Origin: Spirodela intermedia
Lineage: Eukaryota; Streptophyta; Magnoliopsida; Alismatales; Araceae
Length of the DNA: 64,000 nt
Assembly: GCA_902729315.2 (NCBI GenBank)
Contig: LR746271.1
Coordinates: 3,680,001 to 3,744,000, forward strand
Direction: 5' to 3'
Within the stretch, counting starts at the first letter, position 1; each line of letters starts with the position of its first letter. Made by a program: the position numbers and the translations under genes. Under the pieces are notes generated by a model. It was not told where the DNA came from. It ran no database searches and saw only the letters and a list, made by a program, of their open reading frames with translations. Positions 35,929 through 47,100 of this stretch are shown here, one piece after another.

Positions 35929-36813
35929 TGCTCCCCTCTTTCTTCTCCTCCTGACACAGAGAGGACAATCAGAAACCACCTCGAGCTTCTCCGCAAACAG
36001 ACACCGCCGTACACCCTCTTGCGGCGGCGAACTCCCGGCCGATAGTGGGCCCAGGTGAGGTGGCAATGCGCGAGAGGACGGTCCTCCGCAGAGCGATCAC
36101 AACCCTCTCTCTCTGTCCATCTTGGGGACCCCCGGCTAATGCCACGCGTATACCTCTAAAGGCCCTGCGCCGCTAGAGGACAGAGAGAGAAGTGAGCAAG
36201 ACGGAAGTGTGAGACGGAAGAGGCTGACGTGGAATTTTGTCACGGGGGACGATTTAAAGTGCGCTTTTGGGAAGTTCAACCTTATCCCCACCTAGCAGGC
36301 CGTCCAGTTGTCCACGTAGACATATTCGCTGGACGTCTCAATTGACCTCATTTTCTGCCGTCAGATTCCAATCGTAGGACCGTAAGTCCCCCGCCGCCAC
36401 CATCCCGACCACTACCAGTCAGTCAGTGGCCATCTAAACGGGCCGAGCCGGGCCCACCACATCGGGCTCTGTCTGGCCCGAGAATCTCTTTGAAGCCTCT
36501 TTCATCATCAAGAAAAGGTTAGAGAGAGAGAGAGAGAGTGAGGCCCAACTTAATCCCAGGCCCAGCCCATATTATCATTCGTATTTTAATACAGATTATA
36601 TGTATTTAATTTTTAAATAATTATATTATTCAGTGCAGACTACAGAAACTGTGGAATGCTATGGGCCCCCGCGAGCCTGTGGGGCCCCCCGTGATTCACA
36701 TCCAATCAAAAAGACGAGGAATATAACGGCTGTCCCAGATCTCCAGGCCATCACAGAAGAAAAGCCGTTGAGGAGCGCCACCACCTCACCGCCGCCGCCG
36801 CCACCAGGAGGCC
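35929..36813 (-). promoter_or_regulatory. SOS1 5' leader and promoter interval
   Basis: The 885 bases between the SOS1 start and the transporter stop codon must hold the SOS1 leader and promoter and the 3' end of the transporter gene. The half near SOS1 is GC-rich. A (GA)n tract lies at 36521-36539 and an AT-rich block at about 36585-36632. No TATA box could be placed with confidence. Confidence 0.4.
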
Positions 36814-37947
36814 TCACTTGGCGCCGTCGAGGGGAGCCGAAGGGGCCTTCCCGCCACCAGCATCTGTCATCTCCAGAAGCCGCTGCTGCTCCTCGTCCGT
36901 TGGCGGCGGTGCAGCGGCGGCGGCGCCAGAAGCTTTGGGCTTGGTGGCGGCGGACTGCTGGTAGAGAATTCCTCCGAACATGCAGACCAGGAGACTGACA
37001 GTGCCGACGAAGGAGGAGTGCTTGTCCCAGACGAGCAGGTTAATCGCCACCGTGAGGAGCTTGTTGACCACGCCGAGGACGGTGAAGCCGGTGGCGGAGA
37101 TGGCGCGGCGGCAGGAGAAGCCAAAGAAGGAGATGGCCAGTCCAAAGACGCAGGAGAGCCCCACCGGCACCACCACCACAGACGAGCGCCACGCCGCCGG
37201 CTCGGCTTGCTCCATCTTTTTCAGCTCCCCCATCAGGAGCAGCTCCACGGGGAACAGTAGCAGCGCCTCCAGGTTGTTGTACAGGACCAGGCCCCAAGTG
37301 TTCAGCCCGATGGTCATCACCACGTGCTTGATGTAGACGAAGTCAACGGCCATGCTGGCCAGGTACGCTGCTGCCCAGCTGTACGCCGTCACGGTGAAGT
37401 GGTAGTCAGTGACCACGTAGATCATGCCGCCGCCGAAGATGGTCGCCAAGGAGAGCCACGTCCGCAGGGACGGCCACGGCTGCCCCAGGAATAGTGTCTC
37501 CCCCACCGCCACCAGCAGCGGCACTGCCGACCGGAACACAATGAAGGTGTCCACATTGGCGTGGAGGAGCAGCTCGCTGTTGGTGAAGAGCGAGAGGTAG
37601 AACATGGCGGCGGCAGGGAGGAACCTCCACATTGTGTGGAGATTCAACCGGTCGTGCTCCACCACCCCGAGCCACCCGCAGAGGAGGACGCCGGCAGCGC
37701 TGGTGAAGTACTGCAGGGCGGTCAACGCCCCCGGGTAGGGGAACTTCATGACCGCCCATTTGTTGATGATCGACAGCAGCGAGCCCGAGATGCAGTACCC
37801 CACCGCCACGCCGTACACCGACGCTCGCTGAGTCAAACCCCCCAGGGTATCGCTCCAGGAGCGTTGACTTTCTCCTGAAGAAAGGTCGCCGCCGCTTGGA
37901 CCACCAGAGTCACCGCCCATCTTTGAATTCTCTTTGCCGTCAGGCAT
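36814..37947 (-). CDS. GONST3: Golgi GDP-sugar transporter, GONST family
   Basis: An intronless coding region of 377 residues. It is a multi-span membrane protein of the nucleotide-sugar/triose-phosphate translocator superfamily, expected to carry GDP-sugars into the Golgi lumen in exchange for GMP. About ten hydrophobic segments run from residue 45 to 335. Family features are YCISGSLLSIINKWAVMKFP (first helix), FLPAAAMFYLSLFTNSELL, VDTFIVFRSAVPLLVAVGE and, near the C-terminus, GFTVLGVVNKLLTVAINLL, where GVVNK takes the place of the GALNK substrate motif of GDP-mannose carriers. Length and an extended hydrophilic N-terminus fit the GONST3 subgroup best; GONST4 or a GDP-L-galactose or GDP-fucose carrier role cannot be excluded. 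Third-position GC is very high. An AG lies directly before the ATG (37948), so a leader intron may end there. Confidence 0.9.
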   Translation of the reverse strand: MPDGKENSKMGGDSGGPSGGDLSSGESQRSWSDTLGGLTQRASVYGVAVGYCISGSLLSIINKWAVMKFPYPGALTALQYFTSAAGVLLCGWLGVVEHDRLNLHTMWRFLPAAAMFYLSLFTNSELLLHANVDTFIVFRSAVPLLVAVGETLFLGQPWPSLRTWLSLATIFGGGMIYVVTDYHFTVTAYSWAAAYLASMAVDFVYIKHVVMTIGLNTWGLVLYNNLEALLLFPVELLLMGELKKMEQAEPAAWRSSVVVVPVGLSCVFGLAISFFGFSCRRAISATGFTVLGVVNKLLTVAINLLVWDKHSSFVGTVSLLVCMFGGILYQQSAATKPKASGAAAAAPPPTDEEQQRLLEMTDAGGGKAPSAPLDGAK

Positions 37948-40900
37948 CTGTCTAAGAGGATGTTTTCAACAACAAATAAATGCCCGGTTGATCAGAAATA
38001 AACTAGCAACCAAGCAAGAAAGGTTAAAATATACATATCTCCCTCTCTTATTTAATTTTGATTACAGGTCAACCGGCGGTTGGATTTCCTGGGTGGGTCA
38101 GACCAAGAAAGTGAAAGAAGTCCCCAAAAATAATGATTCCAACCATATTTTTCATCACGCAGAGGCCACTGTCTATTATGATAACTGAATCAAGAAAGTG
38201 ACCCGAGGAAGATTCACACAATGAAAGAAAAGACTACGTAATGTGTACGTGAATTGATCTTAGGGTTGAACCAGTTATAATAAAATTAAGATTATGGATG
38301 AATAAACGCTCCTGGGGTCAACCCGTGGACGATAGATGTCATAGAGAAGATTGACTAAAACAGAGAATGACCTGCAGGCTACTTGAAGTCAATATTGACT
38401 CTTGATACAGAATTTCTGCAATTTTCCCAGGTCAATGAACTGGAATATGATTCCACATTTGATGATATCTGAGCCAAGCAACTTCCCAGAGTCATCGGTA
38501 GCTTTCCCATCTCATCGCACAGCCCTAATTCCCATCTTAGGAAAAAAAAAGGTAAAAAGTTTGAACATAAACAGGATCTAAGGCGCATTGAGGTGATTGA
38601 CTCCTGCCATCATGATGCAGAATTGCAGCATTTATCAGGTCGTTGAGCTAGAGCATGCTTTAATATTTGAACAATCCAGGTACCAAAAGTCAACGGCCGC
38701 CCTCCAGTAATTCCAATAATTCCCATCATTCAACTAAACATTCTGAATATCAACAGGCTCAATGGGAAACGTTCTGAGGCATCATCTTTGATTAATAAAA
38801 ATTTCGGCAGTAAAGAATCTCATCACTGATCAACGATCTTACTTAAGGCATGAATTTCTCTCAATAGAACCCTGGTAGCAATGTAGGCCATCTACAGCAG
38901 GAACAACCTAAGGATGCAGGAGAATTTATTTAAGAAAAATTATTTTTTATAAAATGGGGATCGAGCCATTACTGTTTATGATTCATCTTCTTCGCTACAA
39001 CAATAATCCTGCAGCACATAAAAATAGGCATAAAATGGATTAATCAATATTTTATTTTAACGGGGCAATCTGAAGAGGAAAACACTCCCACGCCTATTAT
39101 CCAAGAACAGAGCCCAATATGAGTCAACCTAAACAATCAAATTGTCCAATAAAGATTCCCACCGTCCCCATCTAACCCCCCTGTCTATCAAATCCCTCTG
39201 CATCAGAGTGTAGAGTAATTCCGATGCGATTTAAATTGGGGGAAAATTAAGAAAAATGAACTGGTTTAGAAGGTAGAATATAAGATTGTCCGAGTGAAGA
39301 AATTCTTGGAGCACAAAGCCGAGAGACGAGACGCATTGATTCCAATCGTGGTCACCATAAGCATCGACGCTACTAGAAACAAGAAATGAAGCCTAGGGTT
39401 TGTTATCAACAAAGTAATACGACAGGAGACAACCAGGGGAAAATGGCGAACTAGCGGACGACGACCAGTAAATCGCGACGCTCGTGGCGCAAGCAACAAA
39501 ATCTACAGGGGAACCAGACGAAAAACGAGGTACCAATTGGACCAACCTTCGGGCTCGCGCGATCCGAAGAAGACCAGCGGCTTAACGCCTACTTCCTCTC
39601 CAGCCCCTCCTCCTCCCCCCGCGCCTTCTCAATGTGAGACTGAATCTTCTATCGAGCTTCCCCCGGACAAGCGTCGGGCGATGGAATCAGAGCAGACTCG
39701 CCACATGCCACCTCCCTCGGCTCGCTGCAGCGCCCGAAGAAAACCCACTTGTACCGGAGGCGCCGCTGCTTTGCCCTCCCGGGGCAGCTACTGAGGCAGA
39801 CCGTAATGCCCCTATTCAGAGATCTGCGGCTTTCACATATCACATTCAGCGAGAACGAGAGAGACAGAGAGGCGCTTCGAAGTTGACTCGCCGACGGCCT
39901 TCCCACGGTCCCATACAAATATGGCCCCAAGGAATTGACTGGTTTTATATTATTAGCATCAGATCGCGAACGTCGTGTCCCTTGGATCCTAACGGTCCTC
40001 GATGAGATCGGACGGGTCAGATTAATCGCACGTCCATACCACAAACAGTAAAAGATATCCTCTAATGTCAGTGCTCGGAGAGGAGTGCTCGGAGAAGATA
40101 CTCTTTTATAACAGTATACTTCTTTAAGATTCGTTGACTTTGGAACGGAAATTAGCGTCCTTTTAGTACTTTTAATTGGTTTAAAAAATTAACCCTAAAA
40201 GGCCCCTAGAAAGCTGAATTCGGCTCCCACTGGGTTGACCACACCCTTACGAACCCAGGGCCCCCCAGCACTCTGTAGGAGGGAGAAGAGAGATCGGAAG
40301 AGAGACACACAGAGAAGCGGAGAGAGAGAGAGAGAGGAGTATTTCAGACTAGAAAGAAATTTCACTTCAAATTAATAAGTTGATGAAAATAAGCATAGCA
40401 ATAATTTCAGGGGTTTGAACTAAAAACTGCTTAATTGCGTCGACATAGACGCTAAAAAGGAGTAAAGAGGCTAAGATCGCACGAGTTGCAGAAGAAGAAT
40501 AGATCTCAGAGGGTTTCAGCTCCAAAAATAAAAAATAAAAATAAAAAAATCCTGGGAAACCCTAGCAATCAACCCTCTTGCTCATCAACAAATGATGAAA
40601 ACCCTGTTGCTGTCAATCCGAACCAATCCAAAATCAGTTGTAACCAGTGTAACCAGTGTAGCCAAAGGAATTAGAGGAGTAAACAACCGGCAGCTGTAAC
40701 CAGTGTGGAATTCCTTTACAACTTTCTATTTAATTTTCTATACCCGTTGACCATGACTTCTCTTTTGGCAGATTATATCCTGCAAGGTCCGGTCAACAGT
40801 CAACTGGCCGATTTACCAAATTATTTTTCTTTTTTTCTATGTTAGGGAAAAAAAAAAAGGGTAGCCTGCTGGTTTTATGGGATCAGAGAATCCAATTCTG

Positions 40901-42278
40901 ATCTATCTCAGCCAATCTAAAATGGTTTCTTTTCTTCAAGATTGTTCGCTCAACCCACCAAAAACCATTTTTTTCTGGATCAATAGATCTGCATGTGAAT
41001 TTCCCTATAAATATGAGTTTTCCATTCTCATTGCTCACCAGCATCACCTCATTTGGCATTAATAAAGAAATTTCATGGATCAATTAATCACCAAAAAATG
41101 GGCACCAACAAGGACGAATAAATTCATCATGCCATTCTCAATCATCCCAGAGGACTCAGTCCGGGGAAAATACTAACCCACTAACCAACATAACATAGAA
41201 TCTGTTCATATCTAAAACCATTCCCAAAACAAAAAAAAAAAAGGAGGAAAGTCAAACGAAACATTTGCACAAAAGAGGGAAAAACTAAAAGGCATTGTAT
41301 GAAGCGACCTGCCATTCATAAGTGGACTAGTAGCTATTTCCTCTTGTTGCTCAGTTCTAGCTCGCCTTTGAGGATAGTCAATACTAGTCTATTCTATGCT
41401 CTTTTGGGTATGGGCAGTATAGGAGCCAGCGATATGCTGTATCACATAGGATTATGACGAACCTCCTCATCAGCAAATTCCTCATTAACGTAGCAGTGAC
41501 TATTCTTTCTTCACTAATCAATCTCCTATGATAATGCGAAGGTCAACATGCATAGAGAATATACACAAGACAGCGAAGTGCGCACAGCTAAACTCTTGCA
41601 CAATTTTAGATCCAGTAAAGAGTAGATGGAACTAAAAGACAAAAGCTTATCGACTACATGATCCAATTTCTCCAATATAAATACACTCGGGAGCATACTT
41701 ATGAGATGCAGAGAGCTTTCAGTAAGTAAAGTTTCGCCCAAAATAATACTGAAAATGGTCTCTTCTGGCGAAGTAATGTTTCTAAGTAATCAAAAGATCA
41801 CATTTCTCCTCCAACAGAAAAAAAAAAAAAAAAAAGAATGGCCAGCACAAATCGAGTCACAAACGATAAAATTGCAAAGGGTATAAAAATTTAGAGAATG
41901 GGAATCATATGTAGCGACTGAGAATACGATGATTTGATAAAGTGGACAAGGAACTAGAATTTCTTACGGTCTGCATAACAAGAATGGAGTTTTCTCCTAT
42001 CAGTTAATCTCACAGTTATGATGATCACATACATCCATTCACTAATAGCTACAACAATTGAAGAGAGATCTCAGAAAGACAAGCAAACTTGAGCACCGAG
42101 CATTTGATGCTGAAATGGAAAATAAAGTACAAATGCGTCCTCATTAATGCCGAAAGTAAATTCCAAGACTGTAAACTGTTTTCTGAGAATCTGCAGAGGG
42201 AAACAGTCATCTCTACTGGATAAGCAGACCCAATGCAACGCCCAACTTCAGCAGAACTTCAAAGGAGTGGCCCATCCT
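37948..42278. other. Intergenic between transporter and BPC gene
   Basis: No coding gene recognised. A GC-rich block at about 39440-39850 with a minus-strand TATAAAA upstream may be the transporter's first leader exon. A (GA)n tract is at 40320-40337 and a poly(A) tract at about 41819. The part left of 42278 probably contains the BPC 3' untranslated region. Confidence 0.5.
39943..39949 (-). promoter_or_regulatory. Candidate TATA box for the transporter gene
   Basis: TATAAAA on the minus strand, upstream of a GC-rich, CpG-containing block ending near 39540. If used, transcription would start near 39912 and a leader intron of about 1.6 kb would end at the AG before 37947. This is inferred from composition only. 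Confidence 0.3.
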
Positions 42279-43160
42279 TCACTTAATCGTTACAAACTTA
42301 TTGGTCCCGTGTTTGGCCCAATGAGTCTTCAAGTCAATCGAATTAGAGAGGTCATGTCCTTCGCATACAAGCTTCTCTAATACCTTCTTAAATGCACCTA
42401 GACTCATCTTCCTCCCGGCTATCCGTGCACCCCGCCTTTTTGTGTTCATCGGCAGCGGATACATTGAGATGTTCGTGGTGCAGCATGCCGACTGCCACCC
42501 GCCAGTGCCCCACCTGTAGCATTGCTGTGTGGTGCCAGTACAGGAGCATACAGGTGTAGGAATTTGCGAGATGTCCAAATTCATACCATTTATGACCATA
42601 GCCATGCTCTTCTTCGGCCCTTTCCCCTGAGAAGCTGCAGAGTTCTTTTTGATGTTATTTGCCCCATCCCTCTGTGGAGGAGCATTCTTCGGCTTCTTCG
42701 ACTTGGGCACCCTGTAGGGATTTTTCTCCTGCGCTTTTTTCTTCGCCGGGGTGCCCTTCCTGCCATTACCAGGATCACTCGGTCCCTGGACCTTCTCAAT
42801 TTTTGATGTCGGTTCGGGCTGCTCCAACATCTGAAGGGTATGGGGATTGCCAGCGGCATGGACATCCATAGCGCCAGAGCCATAGTTGGGGTTCATGGGG
42901 AGGACGTGGATCATCTTGTTATTGTCGCGATGGTGGTGGTGGTGGTGGTGGTGGTACATCCAGCTTTCCCGCATGTACTCCATAGGAACAGGAGGTTCCT
43001 GGACCCCACAATCACGCTGGAGGAAAGTCCCATTGTGAAGGATGGGCTTGGGGTCCCTTTCTCCGGCTGACATGAGCTGCAAACTAAGCCCCCCCTTCAT
43101 CTGTGGTTGTTCATAGTATCCCCCCCAGTTTCTCATGCCCAATCCGCCGTTATCTTCCAT
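42279..43160 (-). CDS. BPC: BASIC PENTACYSTEINE GAGA-binding factor, class I
   Basis: Encodes 293 residues in one exon. BBR/BPC proteins are plant-specific nuclear factors that bind GA/CT-repeat DNA and regulate homeotic and other genes, often with Polycomb. The N-terminus is of class I type (RNWGGYYE, LSLQLMSAGERD, VPMEYMRESWM, MNPNYG). Residues 70-77 are eight histidines. A lysine-rich nuclear-localisation stretch (KNPYRVPKSKKPK) lies near 145-160. The DNA-binding domain occupies about 202-293, with the conserved cysteines at about 205, 207, 214, 226 and 227, the block CYRWGTGGWQSACCTTNISM, then RRGARIAGRKMS and the ending HWAKHGTNKFVTIK. A leader intron (43170-43684) is likely. The gene is embedded in GA/CT repeats of the type its product binds. 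Confidence 0.95.
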   Translation of the reverse strand: MEDNGGLGMRNWGGYYEQPQMKGGLSLQLMSAGERDPKPILHNGTFLQRDCGVQEPPVPMEYMRESWMYHHHHHHHHRDNNKMIHVLPMNPNYGSGAMDVHAAGNPHTLQMLEQPEPTSKIEKVQGPSDPGNGRKGTPAKKKAQEKNPYRVPKSKKPKNAPPQRDGANNIKKNSAASQGKGPKKSMAMVINGMNLDISQIPTPVCSCTGTTQQCYRWGTGGWQSACCTTNISMYPLPMNTKRRGARIAGRKMSLGAFKKVLEKLVCEGHDLSNSIDLKTHWAKHGTNKFVTIK

Positions 43161-43685
43161 GGCGACAGGCTACAGCAGGAAAATAATCAATGAGATGGTT
43201 GGATGGAATGCAGTGGAAATGGCATACGGGATCGAGATATCTCCGTTTAATTTCTCTAGCCCATCTACAGCATTGCCTCCTCTTCCACGCCCTCCTGCCA
43301 GAAGATCCACGATTTAGATCAAATTCCTTTAAAGAAAAGATCTAGATAGCAAGCAGGGAGGCGAACTAAAGAGAAGAAACATCAGTACGCGCCTACAGCA
43401 GGTAGTAGATGGAGAAAGAGAGACTTGTGAAACAAACCCTAGAATAAGAAAACAGATCCGGAGGAGAACGGAAACCGCGGGAAGATCCGACGATTCCCGC
43501 CGTGGCGCAACCCGGGATCTGCATTCTAGAGGCAGGAGCTGTCTGTGGGGGGTGCGGAGGGGTGCGAGAGGAGGCTGCGGAATTTGAAGAAATGGCCGGA
43601 AACCAGAGATGCGTACTGTGTAGGTAAAACCATTCCATAAATACGTAATGGGAGAGGGGAAGAGAGAGGAGAGAGAACACTTACG
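43161..43685 (-). other. BPC leader intron
   Basis: On the minus strand a strong donor GGC|GTAAGTG occurs at 43685/43684 and an acceptor TTTCCTGCTGTAG|CC ends at 43170, nine bases before the ATG. The inferred intron is 515 bp. The open frame running 43329-43937 minus is CT-repeat translation and not a gene. Confidence 0.55.
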
Positions 43686-43870
43686 CCGGAGGAGAGAGGA
43701 GAGAGGAGAGAGAATTTTCCTCTCTAGGGTTCTTTGCAGCCGTGATGTAGAGAGAGAAAGAGAGAGACAGAGAGAGACAGAGAGAGACAGAGAAAGAGGA
43801 GAGAGACGAGAGAGACGAGAGATCAGAGATCGGAGAGAGAAGATAGAGAGAGAGAGAGAGAGAGACGGGA
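43686..43870 (-). promoter_or_regulatory. CT-rich 5' leader of BPC with many GAGA motifs
   Basis: On the minus strand this is almost pure CT with many GAGAGA/CTCTCT motifs, reading on the plus strand as repeats of GAGAGACAGAGA. It directly precedes the inferred leader donor, so it is probably the untranslated first exon plus core promoter. Such runs match the known GA-repeat binding preference of BPC proteins. Confidence 0.5.
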
Positions 43871-44149
43871 AAGTGGCCGGAGATTTTTCTACACGTCGGT
43901 CAAAGGGAGAAGGGGCACATTGAAATAAAAATAGCAAACTTTCAGATAGCCCGTTGTTATATTAAGTAATTTCAAAAATGTCTGTTATCATATTTATTTA
44001 TTAATATGCCATTTCATCCGTTTTTGCACTATACTGTCCAAGTAATACTCGTAAATGTACCCTTTCCATTGTTTCACGTTATATACAAGCGAGTAACCCC
44101 TTGGTTCGACGCTTCCCTAGCGAGAGATATGGGCATAGACGAAATTACT

Positions 44150-44511
44150 AACAGAAGAAAGGCCGTGGTAGATAGAGAGAGAGAGAGGGGCTTAGACGAA
44201 ATTAGGGACGGGAGGAAGGTCGTGGTAGAGAGAGACAGACAGGAACTGAAGAAGTTAGGAACAAGAGGAAGGCCATGATAGGGAGAGGGGATTATAGAGA
44301 GAGAGAGAGAGAGAGAATAAGAAGACAGAAACCACGGAGAGGAGAGAAAAGAGCAGGTGTCACCATGAGAAAAGGCCATGTTTGGGTGTGGGGGAGAGAG
44401 AGAGAGAGAGAGTAACAATAAAAGAAAGGAAAGGACAAGGGGAGAGAGACAGAGAGATGACGGTTTGAGAAAATAGAAACGAGAGGAAGCCCATTACGTC
44501 GAGATAGAGAT

Positions 44512-44554
<43 letters not shown>
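44150..44554 (+). repeat. GA-rich cluster upstream of BPC
   Basis: Several pure (GA)n tracts at about 44174-44188, 44296-44316, 44394-44412 and 44514-44554 are separated by related purine-rich units such as AGGAAGGCC(A/G)TGATAG and TTAGGAACAAGAGGAAGG, which suggests a decayed tandem repeat. No coding potential beyond repeat translation. Confidence 0.7.
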
Positions 44555-44558
<4 letters not shown>

Positions 44559-44803
44559 AAGAATTTAGTAACTAGGGAAAGGATGAAGGATAGAGAGGGA
44601 TGATGGCAAGGGAATTAGGATGAAGAGAAATGACGTGGGCAGGAGAGAGAGAGGTACAAATATGTAACATGGGGCCCATGAAAATTGCTCGTGTATTATT
44701 TGTACATGAATCAGACCCAAAAATTTCTGTTTGAACGGCTCTCTCTCTCCCTCTCTCTCTCTCTAACATGAGGGCACGCCCCTCTGCCCATCATATGCCT
44801 CCG

Positions 44804-44808
<5 letters not shown>

Positions 44809-44848
<40 letters not shown>
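44809..44848. repeat. (CT)n microsatellite
   Basis: About twenty CT units. The strand of the purine run switches here relative to the GA tracts just to the left. Confidence 0.95.
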
Positions 44849-44850
<2 letters not shown>

Positions 44851-44879
44851 ACCGCGAGGCCGGCAACTAATGGGCAACA

Positions 44880-45480
44880 AGGTGAATGAGTGAATTCTCG
44901 TCATTTAGTCTTTCCAGGCCCACGTCGCTGAGGACAAAGACCGCTCGGCCTATGTGAAAACGGGCGAAGCCCAAGAAAAACTGGGCTGATCTGGTCTGAC
45001 CTAGTACGCTGATCCGATCCAGTGGGCCATGGCTCTTTTCCTGCCTTCCAAACCGGGCCTTGTAAATGGACCCAAGCCCGAAAATCCTGAATCGAGCCCG
45101 CAACTAAGTAGTTGTTTTCCTTTTTAAAGTATGGCCCAGAATATTATAACTCATGAATTAATGCATTTTGGGCTGGTCCTGGTCAATGTCAAGCACGGTC
45201 ATACTGGGCCCAACTGCCCATCATTCACGTTCGCTTTATAAAATCGGGCCGGTCTGGGCCGATATCCGGCCCAACTCATTGGCACCCCGCATAAATATTC
45301 GGGCCAATTTGAGTTTTAAAAAAATCTCTTATTATAAAGTCCCATTTCATATTTTATTAACATTTTTGGCCCGTTGATGTCTCATAATTTCCTTTTTTTT
45401 CTTGTAGATTGGCATCTTAGTGGGCTATCAATCAGCCCATTAACGTTAAAATGGGCTGACGGGGGCCGGGTCGTAAGGTT
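44880..45480. promoter_or_regulatory. TGGGCC/TGGGCT-rich block
   Basis: About a dozen TGGGCY or reverse-complement RGCCCA elements, on both strands, within 600 bases (for example at 44917, 44971, 45023, 45132, 45168, 45205, 45254, 45268, 45420, 45433 and 45451). TGGGCY is the plant site II element bound by TCP factors. No gene start is recognisable beside it, so it may be a dispersed repeat rather than a promoter. Confidence 0.4.
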
Positions 45481-45677
45481 GTTTACCCGCCACATGGTAC
45501 CCCTCCGCTCGCTGCATGGTAGCGCCGTTACGTTGCCCCCCGCAGCAGCTCTCTCTCTCTCTCTCTCCATTTCTCTACCTCCCTCATTCTCTCTCTCCCA
45601 ACAGCGCTTCACTCCGGTGCCCATGGTAAACTAGAAGGAACTTATGTTTACCATAGGTGAAAGAGTGAAGCCCTGCT

Positions 45678-45689
<12 letters not shown>

Positions 45690-45732
<43 letters not shown>
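45690..45732. repeat. (GA)n microsatellite
   Basis: A pure GA run of about 43 bp, followed by a GC-rich stretch (45750-46010) with only short open frames and no recognised product. Confidence 0.95.
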
Positions 45733-45735
<3 letters not shown>

Positions 45736-46203
45736 ATAAGGGACCCAAGGGTGGTTGAGGTGCACCATTTTTGTCTGCCACTTCGTTCACAGAGAGGGAA
45801 GGGGATGGGAAAATGGCCGCTGTTCGTCGACGGAGGACCCGTCCCTCTCTCTCTCTCTCCCCTCAGTGTCGGCTCTCGACACGTTCGGCTCATCCGTTGC
45901 CGTGGCCCCCACCGCCGAGGCCCGCACGTACGTCACTTGTCACACGCGCGGAGGCCACGGCATAACAGAAAGGCTTGGCCTTATCCTCCCCTCTGTCGCT
46001 CAAAGTCATGAAGGGTGGACGCGCCTTAAAAATAATAAGACTAATATTACTAATTATTCCTTTACCGGATAATTAATTAATCAATTAATATCCATGCCTG
46101 CCCCCGGCTCGAATTGGCCCTGAAAGATCCCGGGGCCGACCCGTATATACGTCCAAAAATAGGCCCGGCCGGGTCCCTGTCCATACGTCTCCCTTGGAAC
46201 GCC

Positions 46204-46239
<36 letters not shown>

Positions 46240-46712
46240 TCTATATCTCGATCTTCTTGGAGAGGTGGAAGTCGGGCCTGGGTCGGGTTACTTTCTATGC
46301 TTTTCTCTTTGCCCGGATAACATGATGATGCAAACGCTTGGGCCCGGCCCCGGGCCCGTTGATGTTAAATTTATGAAATATTATAAATATGTTTCATAAC
46401 GAATGTATTTTTTATTTGGAGGTGGCCACACGCTCGCATACTAACTTTAATCAATGCTAGCACGTGTGAGAGGTGGGGAGTGGGGGGCGTCCTCGTAGTT
46501 TCAACGAACGCCCTTGAGGCCATTTACTGATCGAGTTTTTGATTGGGCCCTGGAGACCATTCTCTCCCCCTCATGATTCCCACTAATCATCGGATGGGTC
46601 CAAGATACTGGTTTATATGTCAGATAGTATAGATTTCCTATTTATAGATAGAAAATTTCTCTCTCTAGGACATGGTTCTGGGGTCCGACTTCGGCCCAGC
46701 CATATGTACGTT

Positions 46713-46743
<31 letters not shown>

Positions 46744-47100
46744 CCGGTTGTAGATATCACACTGGAGAATGAGATGGCGACACTCCTGATGTCAGCATAT
46801 GAGAGAGAGAGGGAGAGAGAGAGACCAGCAAGTAGTCACCTTCAACGTCAAAAGGGACGTCTGACCAGGTGAGTTGATGATACTCGGCGGTGGGATGATA
46901 GAGACACAGAGAGGGAGAGAGAGAGAGAGAGAGGATCCAACATCTAGCTTGACATATCACAGTCCCAAAAGGGACTTCTGACCAGGTAAGTGCAGAACAT
47001 TTGTGGCAGAGGGAGGAGAGAGAGAGAGAGGAACCAACAAATTAGTTGCCATTTCATGAACCCGCAAGGGACTTCTGACCAGGTAAGTGAATGATGCGTG
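46713..47100 (+). repeat. GA-linked minisatellite with splice-donor-like core
   Basis: Three units each have a GA tract, a variable segment and the core AAGGGAC(G/T)TCTGACCAGGT(A/G)AGT. The GGGAC of the core is at 46854, 46971 and 47068 (spacing 117 and 97 bp). The core contains CAGGTAAGTG, a consensus 5' splice site, in two of the three units. Confidence 0.75.

Noticed and set aside
36980-37878. Several overlapping open frames on both strands inside the transporter gene
   Set aside because: They are by-products of very high third-position GC in the 377-codon frame, which alone shows membrane segments and family motifs.
43329-43937. 202-residue open frame on the minus strand rich in Ser-Leu
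   Set aside because: It is translation of CT repeats across the BPC leader and leader intron. The many similar SLSLSL and ERERER frames at 44-62 kb were rejected for the same reason.
46713-47100. Regularly spaced repeats considered as a CRISPR-like array
   Set aside because: The units are degenerate, GA-linked and in plant nuclear DNA; there are no uniform repeats and spacers or cas genes.
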